From: Gonium pectorale
Taxonomy: Eukaryota > Chlorophyta > Chlorophyceae > Chlamydomonadales > Volvocaceae
DNA length: 64,000 bases
Assembly: GCA_001584585.1 (NCBI GenBank)
Contig: LSYV01000003.1
Location: 2,040,128 to 2,104,127 of the forward strand
Direction of reading: 5' to 3'
Each line of letters starts with the position of its first letter. Position 1 is the first letter of the stretch. The notes beneath the pieces were generated by a model. The model was not told the origin of the DNA. It worked only from the letters and a program-made list of their open reading frames with translations, and made no database searches. Of this stretch, positions 42,432 to 55,800 are shown in pieces. A program made the translations under genes and the position numbers.

Positions 42432-45400
42432 ATGAGCGACGATGACGACAGCTTCCGCTCTGGCTCGGGGATGGACGAGGAGGACGACGACTTTATGGAT
42501 GAAGACGATGATGAAGACTACGGCTTCGCTGGAGCAGAGGAAGTGCCCAAGGTGTGCAAAAAGGCCACGCAGGATCTGCCCCAAACTATCTCCCCCTCAT
42601 GCCTGGGATTCCTTCTGATGTACATTATGATCTCAGTTGCATTTTTCGCCGCTTGGGCATTGCATCAGGTCCCATACAAGGTCTTGTCAAAAGAGGACCT
42701 GGATGCCGCACGACGGCGAGCGCTGAGAGAGGTTATGAGCGTGCTGGAAGTGCCAGAGGATGTCGCCGTGCGCGTTCTCCGGAAGTACAAATGGTGAGAG
42801 TGACGCCTGAGCGGGGTCACCGTCTTTGCCGAAACCCTGACGCACGGTCGCGTATCCCCAGGGATGTCAGCCGGGTGCAGGAGGAGTGGTTCGCGAAGTA
42901 CGACCAGGTTCGGGAATCGCTGGGGGTAATTGACGAGGAGCCTACGCCTTCGGGGCGTGACCAGGTGCGGCGTAGGAAGGGGTGGTTGGAGGGCTCATTG
43001 AGGCACCCTGCGCACTTGCGCGAGCACGGCGGGAGGTGCTGTATCTGCATCGAGCACGGCGGGAGGTGCTGTATCTGCGTCGGGACCAGAAGAAGCCTGA
43101 AAGCGACCCCATGTGCCAGTACCTGCTTCACGGTTGGCCACGCCATATAGGATAGTCAGAGGGTCGGCTGCGCGTGTCAAGCCAGTTTTGCCGGCAAGAC
43201 ACGTCGTATGTAGCATCTATCGCTTCAGTCTTTGCCCCGTGTACATTGCCATCCAGTCTTTGCTCAAACCTACACTAAGCCCCGTGCCCGCCCTGAGCCA
43301 AACCTGGTGCTCTAACTCCACGTCTCGTGCTTTGGGTCCAGGAGCACTGCCTGATCTGCTTCGAGAGCTACCCGCTGTGCGAAATGCGCGCTGCGGCTTG
43401 CAAGCACTTCTTCTGCAAGGAGTGCTGGCGGGGCTACATAAGCAACGCGCTGGCTTCGGGGATGGCGTGCCTTGACCTGCGGTGCCCCTCGACAGAGTGC
43501 AAGCGGAAAGCTTGCGTGAGTTCAGCAGCCGAGGGGCGGGAAGGGGCGGCACGGGTGCGGTGCGTTCGTCAAGGCTTCGATTGTTTTCAGAGATTGCGCA
43601 ATCCGATTTACTGGCTCCGCTGCTTGCGCACACCTTCTGCTCCGCTCCGCTCCTGCGGTGCAACTCCCCATTTGAGGCTGAAATTGGCATTATAATCAGT
43701 CTATGATGGATATATCGCTTTGGTTCAGGTTCCGTCGTCCCTGGTCATGGAGCTCGCCAGCCCTGAGGAGCAGGCGAAGTACGCTGCGTACATGATTCGC
43801 TCGTACGTGGAGGACAATGCTTCGATGGCCTGGTGCACCGGAAAGGTGCGCGGCGGGAGGGAGGAGAAAGCCGAAGCCACTTGCGGCAAGCGAGCGGTTG
43901 CAAGGCCTCCCACGGTGCCGTTCCACAAGGGTCTGAACATTGTCTGCGTCTTATGCGCGGTCTGCCCTAAATGGAAATCAAAAGCCCGCCGGGCTTTGAC
44001 CCGCAACAGAACTGCGAGAACGCCATCGAGTGCCTGATCGACCGCGGGCCCAACGAGCCCATGGACGTCATCTGCACCTGCTCCACCACCTTCTGCTTCA
44101 ACTGCAAGGAGGAGGCGCACCGGCCGGTGCGGGGATGCGGCTATGGGCGGGGGCGGAACCAAGCAGCCCGCTGGCTTTGGTCGAGGCATGGAGAGGGAGT
44201 GCTGACGGATGTGGCACTGCTTAACGGGTTTTTTCGTATACACGGTTGTTCCTCAGCGGCCAGCGGCAACATACTGCGGCTCTTGGCGCTAGTGTCTCGT
44301 ACGGGCTTATTGAATGGCACTGCAGCACGTCCTGAGGTGGCTGCATGGATCCTTACTTGTGGGCATACTTCCACCCATGCCCTACCGTGCAGGTGTCGTG
44401 CGAGACGGTAAAGAAGTGGATCCAGAAGAACAGCGCCGAAAGCGAAAACATGAACTGGATCCTCGCCAACACGAAGCCGTGCCCCAAGTGCAGCAGGCCA
44501 ATCGAGAAAAACCAGGTGTGCTGCTTGCCCAAAGCGTTGTAACACCAGCATCACGTCGGGTTATATCATGTTAGTGCCCCTGCCGGCCTGAGTGAGGACA
44601 GAGGCCTAACATGCCGTTCCCTTGTTAGCGTAGACGGTAAGTCGGATACTGACTAACGGCCGTCGTCCGCATTTGCTAACACCCGCAGGGCTGCATGCAC
44701 ATGACCTGCAGCCAGTGCCGCTTTGAGTTCTGCTGGCTCTGCCAGGGAGACTGGAAGGAGCACGGCGAGCGGACTGGCGGCTTCTACGCCTGCAACAGGT
44801 GGGGCGCGGCGTGGGTATCGCGCGCATGAGGGCTGATACGGGGCAGACAGAGCAGCGATGCGCCCCGCGCAATCTCTTTGGCAGGCTTGTACGACGACGG
44901 GGAGCCGTTATTTGGCAACACCGACAGCCCTATCGCGGTCCATACTGGTTTGAGTCCTAACGTGCCGGTCTCGTGTGTTCGCGGCGATGACGCAGGTTCG
45001 AGACCGCCAAGAAGAAGGGCGAGTACGACGACGAGGCGCGGCGGCGCGACAACGCCAAAGCGTCCTTGGAACGGTACATGCACTTCTTCGAGCGCTTTGA
45101 TGCGCACTCAAAGGCACGCGAGAAGGTAGGGTCACAGGTCCGCTTTGTCTGTGAACGCCGTGCAACCTGCTAGCCTGTAGCCAGTGCCATCCTGACGGTG
45201 TTGGCACAATCGGCTACATGCTTAACGATGCGTGTTCATTACCCTGCCCGTAACGGAGGCCGGCAGTACTGCAGGAGGTGCCCTTGCCGTCGCAGAGCAC
45301 CCGCTCTGACGCGCACCTTGGCGCCTTCCCCTCCCGACCCGTGCCTGGCCTCAGGCGCGCGTGGACGCCGGCAAGGTGTCCAAGGACTGGCTGGAGCAGC

Positions 45401-47160
45401 TAGCGGACATCACAAAGACGCCCACATCGCAGCTCAAGTTCATCAACGAGGCGTGGAACCAGGTAGGCACGGGATTTTGCATGGCTTCAGTAGCTTCGGA
45501 AAGTGTGTGCGCCGCCGCACCGGTAAACAGGAACCGGGTCAGTTGAGTGGGGCACGGAAAGCAGTGTGCAGCATATACTATGACCTGAGGCGTACGAGTG
45601 ACGGAAGGCTCTAGGGGCCTGCAAATGTTTGTTCTCCTATGCCCATCTGCCTGACGGGCGCGTGTAAGGTCTCAGATTCGCCCGGGCTGCTGGCAGATCG
45701 TGGAATGCCGGCGGCAGCTGAAGTGGACGTACGCGTACGGCTACTACGCCTTTGACAACGCGGACCGCGACAACGATGTGGCTCGCCAGAAGTTCTTCTT
45801 CGAGTTCCTGCAGGTGTTTGGGATTGATAGTTGGAGTAGTATGATGTCAATGCTTGTCGCATGACACTGAGTACACTAGCTGCGCCCTTGCAGTTCCCGT
45901 GATACCGATACAGTGTATACGGGATGGCCGTTACTGGGTATGGTGTATAGCCTTCCTGTACACTTGATCCACGTGGATCAGCATCCTTGATCAAGGAAGC
46001 TCTGTGAGTATGTTCATTCGGACGGCTCCATGCTGTGGCCCACATTGTTGTGGCTGTGACCGTGACCCACAGGGCAACCAGTCAGTCTTTGCTGTCGTTG
46101 ACTGCCCGTGGTTATGTACACTGCTGCATGCCTTGATAGGGCGACGCCGAGCGGTCCCTGGAGCGCCTCCATGAGGCAGCGGAGAAGGACCTAGGCATGC
46201 ACGTGACGCGCGCTCGCAACCAGGCGGAGCCGTTCGATGTGGAGGCCTTCCAGACCTTCCGCAAAAACCTCATCGGTGAGATATACTGTGTGGGGACAGT
46301 CTTTATAACTGTTCGCACGGGCCGGGCGTCCGCGGGGCATCGCAGGGTGGATATGCCTAATACAAGTGCCGGTGTCAGGAAGCCCTTATGTCGTACATAT
46401 TTTTTGTTACTATTTTCAGGCCTTACCGACGTGACCGCCGGATTTTTCAACAAGCTCGTAAAGCAGCTGGAGAAGGGCTTCGGCAATATGGAGGCCGACT
46501 ACGCGGGGCAGGTAGGACTTGCCGTTCCGGGCTGCTGCGATGTGGCGTGCTTGCCCGCGGTGCCATGCCGACGACATCATGCCAATTGCCAGTGCCAAAA
46601 GGTGCTTCACAAGAGCATCCTGGGCTGGGTCCTAACGGTCCTCCTGGCAGATGGCGCAACGGCTCGGTAACAGATTGCTGCGAGCAGAAGTGAGCGAAAC
46701 ACGTGATCCTTATTAGGACATGTTTGCGCGCATGTCCGCATAGGTGGATGAGGATCCCGGTCCGAGCACGTCAGCGGACGTGGTCGATGTGAGCAAGGCG
46801 GGGCCCTCCACGGGGCCTGCGGCCGCTGCCAAGGGCCGGCGAACGAAGAAGGCGCGCGGTGGCGAGGAGGACATGGAGCAGGTACGAGTGCTGTAGCTGG
46901 GACGTGTTGAGCAGTCTTTTGTACATAGAACACGTTGTCTTCTTCGCGATTCTCCCTGCATGTTGCGCACACCGTGCTGCGGTCTGCTTACGTTGCATGA
47001 CCGTTCTGACGTGCCCTTGCATTTGGCATTGTCTGTGCCGCAGCTGCTGACGGAGCAGGGCTTCTGGACCTGCAGCAAATGCACGTACAATAACGCGGAC
47101 CTGTCCGCTCGCCAGTGCGAAGTTTGTGCCGAGCCACGGACCGGCGCTGCAAGGCGCTGA
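42432..47160 (+). CDS. ARIADNE-type RBR E3 ubiquitin ligase
   Basis: This is a RING-between-RING ubiquitin ligase, which takes ubiquitin from an E2 onto its own cysteine and then to the substrate. The exons are 42432-42551, 42669-42793, 42862-42964, 43342-43515, 43729-43845, 44010-44126, 44393-44515, 44689-44798, 44996-45125, 45355-45462, 45697-45813, 46140-46275, 46420-46511, 46744-46881 and 47044-47160; all fifteen join in phase to 608 residues. In order: an acidic N-terminus ([20 protein letters not shown]), a UBA-like region ([21 protein letters not shown]), RING1 (CLICFES ... CKHFFCKEC ... CPSTEC, about 119-172), IBR ([13 protein letters not shown] ... [21 protein letters not shown]), RING2/Rcat (CPKC at 282-285, catalytic Cys295 in GCMHMTC, FEFCWLC), the [13 protein letters not shown] helix and Ariadne domain ([11 protein letters not shown] ... 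WTYAYGYY), and a C-terminal RanBP2 zinc finger (Cys580, 583, 595, 598). All key residues are present. It matches plant ARI proteins closely. Confidence 0.95.
43021..43080 (+). repeat. Tandem 30-bp duplication in an RBR ligase intron
   Basis: Two 30-base units starting CGAGCACGGCGGGAGGTGCT are side by side with one mismatch near the end. They lie in intron 3 of the RBR ligase (42965-43341). The unit length is a multiple of three, but the splice sites on both sides argue against it being coding. Confidence 0.8.
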
Positions 47161-48439
47161 CGCGACGCGGGTGCCATGTAGCTCCCTGCGTCTTTTTAAC
47201 GGCCAGAGGGGGTCCGGTCAGGGCACCTGCGGTAGCAGGATGGCGGCAGGGAAAGCAGCGTTCATTGTATATGGTTATCATGCGCGGACCACGCATTCCC
47301 CGTGTGTGGGTGGCGGACAGGTCAGCCAGGTAGCGCAGGATGTGCAGGAGGTAGTAGGAACATTATATGTTTATGCAGCGTCCAAACGCTTTGGGTAGGT
47401 GGCGTACCGCGGCATTTGCGGTGTGCAGCACCCAGCACAAGACCATGTCACTGTTGGTTGGCTCGCCCGCGGGGACTGACAACTTTCTCCAACGCTCAAA
47501 ATTACATGGAGACATTTTATTGCATGTCCAGATTCGCTGTGTTCGCTGGTCGTCTCTGGCTTCTGTCGAAAGCGGCGTGGACGGTTACTGCATGCCACGT
47601 TGGTTCGAGCAATTTGCTCTTCCTTAGGTACGTTCCAATGCCCTGAGCAGTCAACCCGGTACTGAGCAAACTTGTGGGCGCTTGCTGGTTGGACAGCTGG
47701 AGACCATACTAGGGCGCGCTGGCTCGCCCTTGAGGTCTTCGCCTCCCCGCGAGCGATGCCCCGCGAGGGGAGCCGTCTCTGTTGTGCTGTGCCGCTGGTT
47801 GAAAGGTCAGATGGGCGGAGCGCAATGTGACGACGGGTACGCTGGCGCTTGCTTGTGACAAGGATGCGGTCGCACTCACGTTAACACAAAAGGCAAGTTT
47901 CAGTGGCGCTGGGCTGCCGTTCTGTGAAACGTCTCACCAGGTCTAGCCCATGGGCCCTCGGCATGAGTGATGTTGTGCATGGTGTTAACCATCACAGTAC
48001 GGCATGTATGGGCCCGGCTAATCACGCGAGCGCCCGGATGCTTGCATGTAAGGCTTGCATCCGTCTGGGTGTTCCTTGCACGATTGCGTTGTGGCGATCC
48101 AACCGACTTGTGGCAGCTCGACGGCGGGCCAGTCCGCGAGCTCTGTCAGTAGCAGCTCCTTATGGCCGGCCCCTGTGGCCGGCATCAGCTTCGCGCAACA
48201 CGGCGCAGCGAACGTGGCATGCGTTCTGCGCGACACGGCTCATCGGGGCACCTATATACAACCACCCAATGTCAACTATACAACCACCCCTCCTTTCCGG
48301 GACGCACGGGCAACCGCGATGACCAGACCAGTAATTGCGACATGTGTGTCACAGCAAAGCTACTCGGAGCAGCCCCAATAGGCACCAGTCCACCAGAGCA
48401 GTTGGAAAAGCACAACTGCTGTACTCCTCAGAGATAAAG

Positions 48440-48530
48440 GTGTCAACCGCAGTAGGGGTAGCCACACTCTACGGGCATACACACCCGAAGGCGCGACGTT
48501 TCCAGTAGGGCAGGCGGGCGGTACAGGGAC
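48440..48530 (+). repeat. Dispersed repeat family A, copy 12
   Basis: It reads ACTCTACGGGCATACACACC, CGAAGGCGCGACGTTTCCAG, TAGGGCAGGCGGGCGGTACA. The purine-rich start of the family is replaced here. Confidence 0.65.
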
Positions 48531-49164
48531 GAAGCGCAACGAGCCCCATACCCGGCCCACACCCGTACAGGCCAGCACGCATTTAGTTTACGGTAACGCA
48601 TACTAAAAACTGCAAGCATTTCTTTCAACTACATTCGCCTGACAGCTCAGACAGCTTTTTATCTTGACAGCTCAGGCCGCCGCATCGGAACCATGCGTGT
48701 CGCCCTGTGTCACATGCACTTCGCAACGCACACACATCACACCGGCCTTTGCTCTGTACGATTCATCTCTAATAGCATGTTGAAAGAATTGCAGCTCACC
48801 CAGAGGCGCTCCTCGTCTGCAGGTGTGATTACATGGTGGCGCAGGCGGCGCGTGCGTCCGCGCGCGACTCCCGCGCTGCCGGTCCTGCCGTCTGGAGGTC
48901 AGCTCAGCTCAGCTATCCAGCTCAACCCAGCCCAGCCCAGCATTCCAGCGTTGTATTCCTGGGGTTTCCTTTTGCTTGATCGGGCGGAGGGTTCTTAGGC
49001 TGCCGGTTGCTTTGCTGCCTCGTTTTATACCTGCTCTAAGCATTCCGCCACGCATACTTAACACCCGCACACCCGCTCCCCTTACCCCAGAAACCTCGAC
49101 GACGACACAGTAGTGGCGCTAATACACTACGATACCGCCCGTCTTGCCATGTATCAACCCACCC

Positions 49165-49215
49165 TCATGGTGCCGCCGCGTCTTCGGGTGTCTATGCCTG
49201 TAGAGGCGGGCTCTA
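49165..49215 (-). repeat. Dispersed repeat family A, short copy 13 (inverted)
   Basis: On the minus strand it has GCCCGCCTCTACAGGCATAG and ACACCCGAAGACGCGGCGGC. Only the core is kept. Confidence 0.5.
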
Positions 49216-49899
49216 TCGTCCTTCCTGTCGCCCGCTGACACCACTTCGCCACCGCGTGCATCATGTGCCAGCACAAACATGCCCAAGGCCTGGCAGTGTG
49301 GGATGAGCATCGCGCTGCGCTGGCACAACATCGGAGCGACGTAGGTCCTGCCCGTGTAAGGTGTAACGGTATGCGGTGGGCTCGCACAGGTAGGTATGCC
49401 CGTGTGCCCACCCACATACCAGGTTCGGAATAACAAGCAATGCACTCGCGGCATTGGAAGGATTGGATGTTCCTAACGGTATCCAGCGTGTGCGTGAGAG
49501 GCGGTAGGAAGGTAGAGAAGGATGCGCAGGAGGTAGGAAGGGCAAATGTGTATTTCCGTACATCGTGACGTACGGAGACGTACGGAGCTCGAAAGGCGTT
49601 GCTCTGTTCCGGGCCTTGGGGACAACTTGCGCAGCACTTTCCGGCCCCTCCTGATCCTGAGAAACTGCCCTTTTGGAACTTCGCAACGTCAAACTGCAGA
49701 GGGACGCAACCTACGTGCAAACTTGCAACAACCATGGCGCCCAATCGTAAAATTGTCAGACAGTATAATCAATTGACTGTTGGACGATTGCAAGCTGGCT
49801 CGAAACAAATGAGGCCTTGACAGCTCCTCAACTGGGCGTTGACAAAGGACGACCGAAGGAAGACCAGCTTTATAACAGATTTGCACGACGACTAGGACA

Positions 49900-52800
49900 A
49901 TGGCAAACACCATATTCAAGGAGCTGGAGAAAGGCAATCTTATTGGACTGAAGGTCCGTCTCCGCACCCATACAGGCCTATGTAATATTCTGACTACACT
50001 CTAACGATGCAGAGATGCTTGAGCCTCTACCCAGCCAGCGCCAGCACCAAGAACTCGGTGCGTGGAAGTGGCCTTGTGTGGCTGTCGGAGACCCCCCCCC
50101 CGCCCCTCGGCCACGCCCGAAGCAGGCCGCTGTGCGTGATGCAGAGGCGCAAGCCTTGTTGGAAGCAGGCTTACGATGGTCATGGGTTTTCTGTCACACG
50201 CAGGCGGGGGCCACGCCTCTCCACGTAGCCACCGCGCTGGGCCTGGCTCCCGCCGTGGAATTGCTGCTTCTCCATGGCGCTGCACACGATGCCACTGATG
50301 CCCATGGGAATGTGCCCCTGCACCTGGCGGCGGAGCAGGTTGGCTTACATTTGCGCCGGATGGTGCCAGAGGCAGTCATGGCTGTGTTGCCCACGCATTG
50401 CAGGACATAGGGATCGGGGATTGGCGCAGTCAGGCGCAGGTTCCCTACCCAGAGCTGCCTGCCCGAGGTTTCGAAAGTCTTATATCCATATTCCCCTTGC
50501 CTTAAATGACCGGCTATACACTGATATGCGGCCGGGAGACATGCACCAGCCCGCATGCGACGCACGTAGGCCATATTAGGCGCATCCCAGCACGGGATTG
50601 CATAGGGTCACCCCAGAGAGAATTCTGGGCCGCATCGGCGGCTACGGTGGTGGTCGCCGCCGAACTAACATGCAGGGACATCACCCCTTCGAATCCCTCT
50701 TGACCTGGGCCCTACAACAACACAAGCGAAGCCGGCATTGTCTACGTCGCCTTCTTCCTCCCCTCTCGCCACAGCCGCAAGCACCCCTCGCCACCCCGCC
50801 CCTCGCCGCGTCGCCTCGCCGCTGTGCCCCCGTGCTTCCGTTTCGTCATAGCGGCGACGACCGACACCGCAAGCATGTGCCGCGGTGCATCTCCTCGGTG
50901 TCGCCGTGCTGCGGGGAGCCCTACGCGGGCCAGCTCACGGCGACATGCATCCCCGCACTTCACGCCAGCACACAGTCGTACTGCCGTACTGCCGCCTACG
51001 CACTCTAACGGCCTCCGTGCGCCTGCGCAACCCCTGTCGGCGCCACCACCGTAGCCCACTTAGGTCACAGGGTCATGCCATGTCATTCGTCGCATTTGCG
51101 CTACGTTTTCACTTCTCGCCTCTGACATTCCTCGCTGTGCCCCTTCCCTGCCCCTTCCCGCCGCTCCGCCTGGCGCGGCTCGCTTTCCCGGTGCTTGTAG
51201 GTGAGACAACGGTAGTCAGCGGGTTGGGGGGCTGGGTGGGCGGGGGGTCGGGAGACAAACACCAGCCCACATGCGATGCACATAGGACCAGACTAGGCGC
51301 ACCCCAACAAGGCATTGCATAGGGTCACCCCAGAGAGCATTCTGGGCCGCATCGGGGGCTACGGTGGTGGTCGCCGCCGAACTGAAATGCAGGGACATCA
51401 CCCCTTCGACTACCTCTGGAACTGGGTCCTGCAATGACATCATCCCTTTCGCGCTTACGCTCGTCGTATGCGTTGTTCCTTTTCAACACCATTATTTTCG
51501 CGCTTATGCTCGTTGTATGCGCCGTTCCATTTCAACACTGATATGTCTTGAGCACGAAGTTCGTCCATGCCCCACTTGTCGTGCAGGGCTCCTTGGAGTG
51601 CGTTTCTGAGCTTTTGACGGGCCCCGGCCGGAGACTGGCTGTCAAGACTAAGAACAAGGTGCGGTTTCTGCCGTGGTATGATACCGTGCAGCTTACGGCC
51701 CTCAATGTGTACCGTTGTGTCCCTCTCCACGCCGCTCCACCATCCCCAGGATGGCCAAACACCCCTTTTCTTGGCCGTACGGAACGGCCACAATGCAATT
51801 GCGTCGAAGCTAATTGAAGCGGGTGCTCGGCCAGACGCACGAGACAAGGTACGCGCGCTGGGCGTGGTGTACTGGACGGTTGGTGCGCAACTTCACCCGA
51901 TCCGACTGGTAGTGCTGGTCTCGCGTTTTGAAGCCTCCAATCCGAGCTTGGATACCGCCATTGCAGGGTGAACGCCCCATGTGACAGAAATGAATTTGAT
52001 ACGGCTCCGGGTCTCGAGGCGGTGACGGAGATTGCCTTATGCATACGTAACTCCAAAACCTGGGCATATGCACTCGCTGTGCTGCCTTGCAGTCGGGCAA
52101 CACGCCGCTGGAGATTGTGTCTCCTGACAATGAAGAGCTCCTCCAGCTCCTGCTTGCCTGTACGCCTACCAGCGCCTTCGGGAGCAGCAGCATGGGAATC
52201 GGCGTATCATCAGCAGCGCGGAGCTCAGCTGAGGCTGACGTTAGGCCCATGACCAGCCGCATAGCTTCGACGCCACCTTCGGCGCCGCCAACAGCACGAT
52301 CTCCTGCGGCTGCTGGGACACCGGCCGCGGCGCGCACGCCTCCGCCGATTCCCCCTTCAGGCACGCCCGGAGGAATGAGCAGCCGCCTACCACGCAATAG
52401 CACAAACGCTGTTGGCGGGCATCAGCAACCGGCGGCCAGTGGGAGCAGCTGCGCCTCAGTGCCAGCTGCCGTGGGGACGGGCACGCCAGCGCAAGGGCCG
52501 GGACCTGGGGTCAGCACAACGCTGCAGAAGCACGACGCTGTAATCCAGGCTCTCCAGGCTAGCCTTGAGGGCCTGCGGGCAGCCACGGTGGGTACTCACA
52601 CTAAGATCCCTGCGATTTGCCTCGCCGCATCATCGTTTGGGTGGTTTGTGCTTCATGTGTTGAAGGCATGGATGGTCTGATTGCGATCCAGACATTTGCA
52701 CGGTGACTGCCGTCTGCATCGTCAGCTGGTGCTTAGTCTCAGGTTTTGGGATTCTTCCCCTGGCCGTGCCAGGAACGGCTGTCAGGCGACACCAAGGCCT

Positions 52801-55800
52801 GCTCATCTGCGCAGCTGGAGTCCAGCGAACAGGTGGAGAAGGCCCTTGAGGTGGTCACCAGCCATACCCAGCAGCTTTCGGAGCTTGATGCACGGGTGGT
52901 CTTCCAGGAGGAGCGTGGGCGCGACACGCGGAGCAGGGTGGAGCGGCTAGAGGAGGGGGAGCGTGGGCTGCAGGTACGGCCAGGGGAACGAAACTACGAA
53001 AGTACCGTGTGCAAAGCACGCCCGTAAGCGTATCAGCGATGAAAAGTTCCGGAAGGTCGAGTAGTGCTCAAGATATCTGCACGACGAAACTATTTCCTCC
53101 GGGGATGCCGCGCTTCCACTCTCTGCGCTTGACCTGGCCGCGCTTACGGCACTAGACCAAGCAAACCGTGGGGTAGCGTCGCCTGGGTGAGCATAGGGAT
53201 GAAAGTGGTTGCGTGGGGCCGTCTGGTGTCGCTGTTGAATGAGTCCTGACAGCCACTCACAATCCTTCCACTTCGCAGGAGTCCCAGCGAGCTATTAACT
53301 TGCAGATTCGAGAGCTATCGGCGCAAGTCACTGTGCTGAAGGCAGGGCGACAGGTGGTTGCCACCGTGGATACCAGGTGAATTCGGTCAACCGAATACGT
53401 TGCGTGCACCTCCCTTCCCGCCTCATTCCCTCAGTCAGTCAAATCCATTCCGCGCGCCTCCTCCCCGCCCCATTTCCACAGCGCCTTCATGGACCCAAAC
53501 TGGAAATCTACCCCTAAGGAATTGCCCGCACCCGACCTTGCTCATCCTCTTTCCCACCGCAGCCCTGAGACCCTTAAGCTCCAGGCTGAGGTTACGGGCC
53601 TGAAAGCACAGCTGGAGATGCTGTCGCCGGCCGTTATGGCTGCATCTTCCGCCAGCAGCGACGTCCGCTTGCTGGCCTCCCGGTTTGACTCCCTGCAGCA
53701 GCAGATGCAGCAGAGCAAGCAGCACCAACACGGGGGCGGGGCGGCGCTGGAGCAGCAGGTACTACAGCTTCAAGCACAGGTATGTCGGTCAGGGCCGCGC
53801 GCTGTGAGGGTGATATGGGGAGCTTGAGTTGGCCCCCTTGCCACCGCCATGCATGGAGCTCGCAGGCTCAGGCTCTTGTTCATAAACAATACCACAATAC
53901 GCAAGCCCAATATATGTCTCGGTAAATGACCCTTGTGTTCTCTTATGGGTATTGAGATACATGGCCAAGGGTTTCTTATGCAATGATACCACAGGTGCAG
54001 TTGCTGCAGCTGCCAGTGGCGTCGGTATCGCAGCAGTGCGCCGACATTTCGTCCAGGGTCGGCGGCCTCAGCGAGTGGCAGCAGCAGGCCCGGGCGGATA
54101 TAGCCAAGCTAGTGGAAGCACAAGCGGCGCCGCCCGCCGGAGGCGAGCTGTCCGGTGAGCATATATAGCTCCGCATTGCACTTGCTGCACTTTTTTGATG
54201 CCTCGTCCGCTGCTCGACGTGAACTCTGCCGATATCCCTGCTGCAGAGGCTGTCATGCGCGTGTTGGACACCACAGCCCGGACCATGGCCGAGTTGCGCC
54301 AGCAACAGGAGGCGACAGCTAGGCAGGTGGCGGAGCTTCTGCAGCAGCAGGCCGCTGCCACTCCGGCCGACCCGGTTACGCCGGGCGGGCCCGCAGTGCC
54401 CAGCACGCCAGTGGGTACGTGACATAGAGCGTCAATGCATGGGTAATCCCTGCTGGACAAACTTGGCGGGTGGGATGAGGGACAAGGTACTTGACACCTC
54501 CACCTGGTGCTCCAGAAGCATGCTATGTCACGCCGGTTTGTGCAACAGCGGATATCTCTTCTTTGCATCCATGAATCTGTTGCAGGGGCCTTCTCGATAC
54601 TGTTTGTCCTCTGTGCTTATAGTGAGTACGCGCTCGCAGGTCCGCGCCAACGGCTGATCTCCACCGGCGGTGACCCGGGCACTGCGCCGTACAGCGGTCT
54701 CAATTCCCGGGGCCCTCAAAGTGTTGGTGGCATGGCTCGTGAAGCTGCAAGCCAGGTGGAGCTGCGCACGGAGCTTGAAGCCCTCAAGGTGTGTTTAAAT
54801 ACGGCGTTCCTACGACAAGGGCTGCGCGAATCGATAATTGCTGCGTACGTTGAGCTTGCAACTGAACAATACCGTTGGCGTCTGCAAGACGGAGCAGCCA
54901 GCGGCAAGCCCTGCACGGCCGTAGTATCGAGGGGGGTTGGCGATGACATTTGCGTCGGCGCAGCCGCCTTAATGGCGCTTTATAGACCTTCGGCGGTTGT
55001 CCCTAAGCTGCGCCCCTTCCCTTTTTTTGCTGGCGCCACTCGGACCCCATGTCCAGAACCTGGTGGCAGACGTGCGCAAAGAGATGGTCAGCGAGGGCGG
55101 CAGCTTGCGCCGAGAGTGGCAGCGCGCATTCAGCGACATGCAGGCACGCTATCAGGAGCAGACCGGGGAGCTGCAGAGGCGTGAAGCGAACATCAAGGGG
55201 CTCCGGTAAGTGCGCACTACAATTGCGTAATTGGTCCACGGCTGAACTAATCCTAGTGGGCTGATAGAGACGAGGCGTCAAGGAGTGTCAACAGGCATCA
55301 CAGACTGAACATCCTATCAGTTAACGAATGTTGTATGTGCATCTGCACTCTGGTTGCATAGGTACGACCTAAATCCAACATCTCTGTTTTATTGCTGTCG
55401 GCCTTGCAGGGAGGCTGCTCTGGTGGAGGAGGCCGAGCGGCGCGCCACCGTCAACTTCGAGGAGAAAGTATTCAATCGGCTCACGAAGCTGGAGACGGGC
55501 CTCGAGTACCTGACGGTAGGTGGGCTGCCAGCGTGGGTGGGGGTCCTGCGCCCCTCTCACCCGAAGCAGCAGTGTCAACAGTTATTTTCTTCAGCGGAGC
55601 CAGCTGCATGGTCATGTGCAGGCCCGTCAAATGTTTGTTACCGTCACGTGGTGTCCTTAGTGCAAAACCCTTTGCATGAATTATTGCAGCAGCTCAACAC
55701 GAGGTACTCCTGCTGACGGTGTCCATGAGTCCTAGCAGCTTCAAGCGTGCTCTACTTCCTCTCCCACCCCTTTGTGCAGCACCGCCTCGAAGTGCTGGAC

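Larger units (their letters stand above)
47161..49899. other. Intergenic region between RBR ligase and ankyrin gene
   Basis: No gene was recognised. Family A copies lie at about 48440-48530 and, inverted, 49165-49215. A short AGCTCAGCTCAGCTATCCAG-type simple repeat with AGCCCAGCCCAGC occurs at about 48899-48942. Confidence 0.55.

Noticed and set aside
42554..43150. Plus-strand frame of 198 residues with repeated EHGGRCCIC
   Set aside because: It covers introns and shifted exons of the RBR ligase. The Cys-rich repeat comes from the 30-bp tandem duplication in intron 3.
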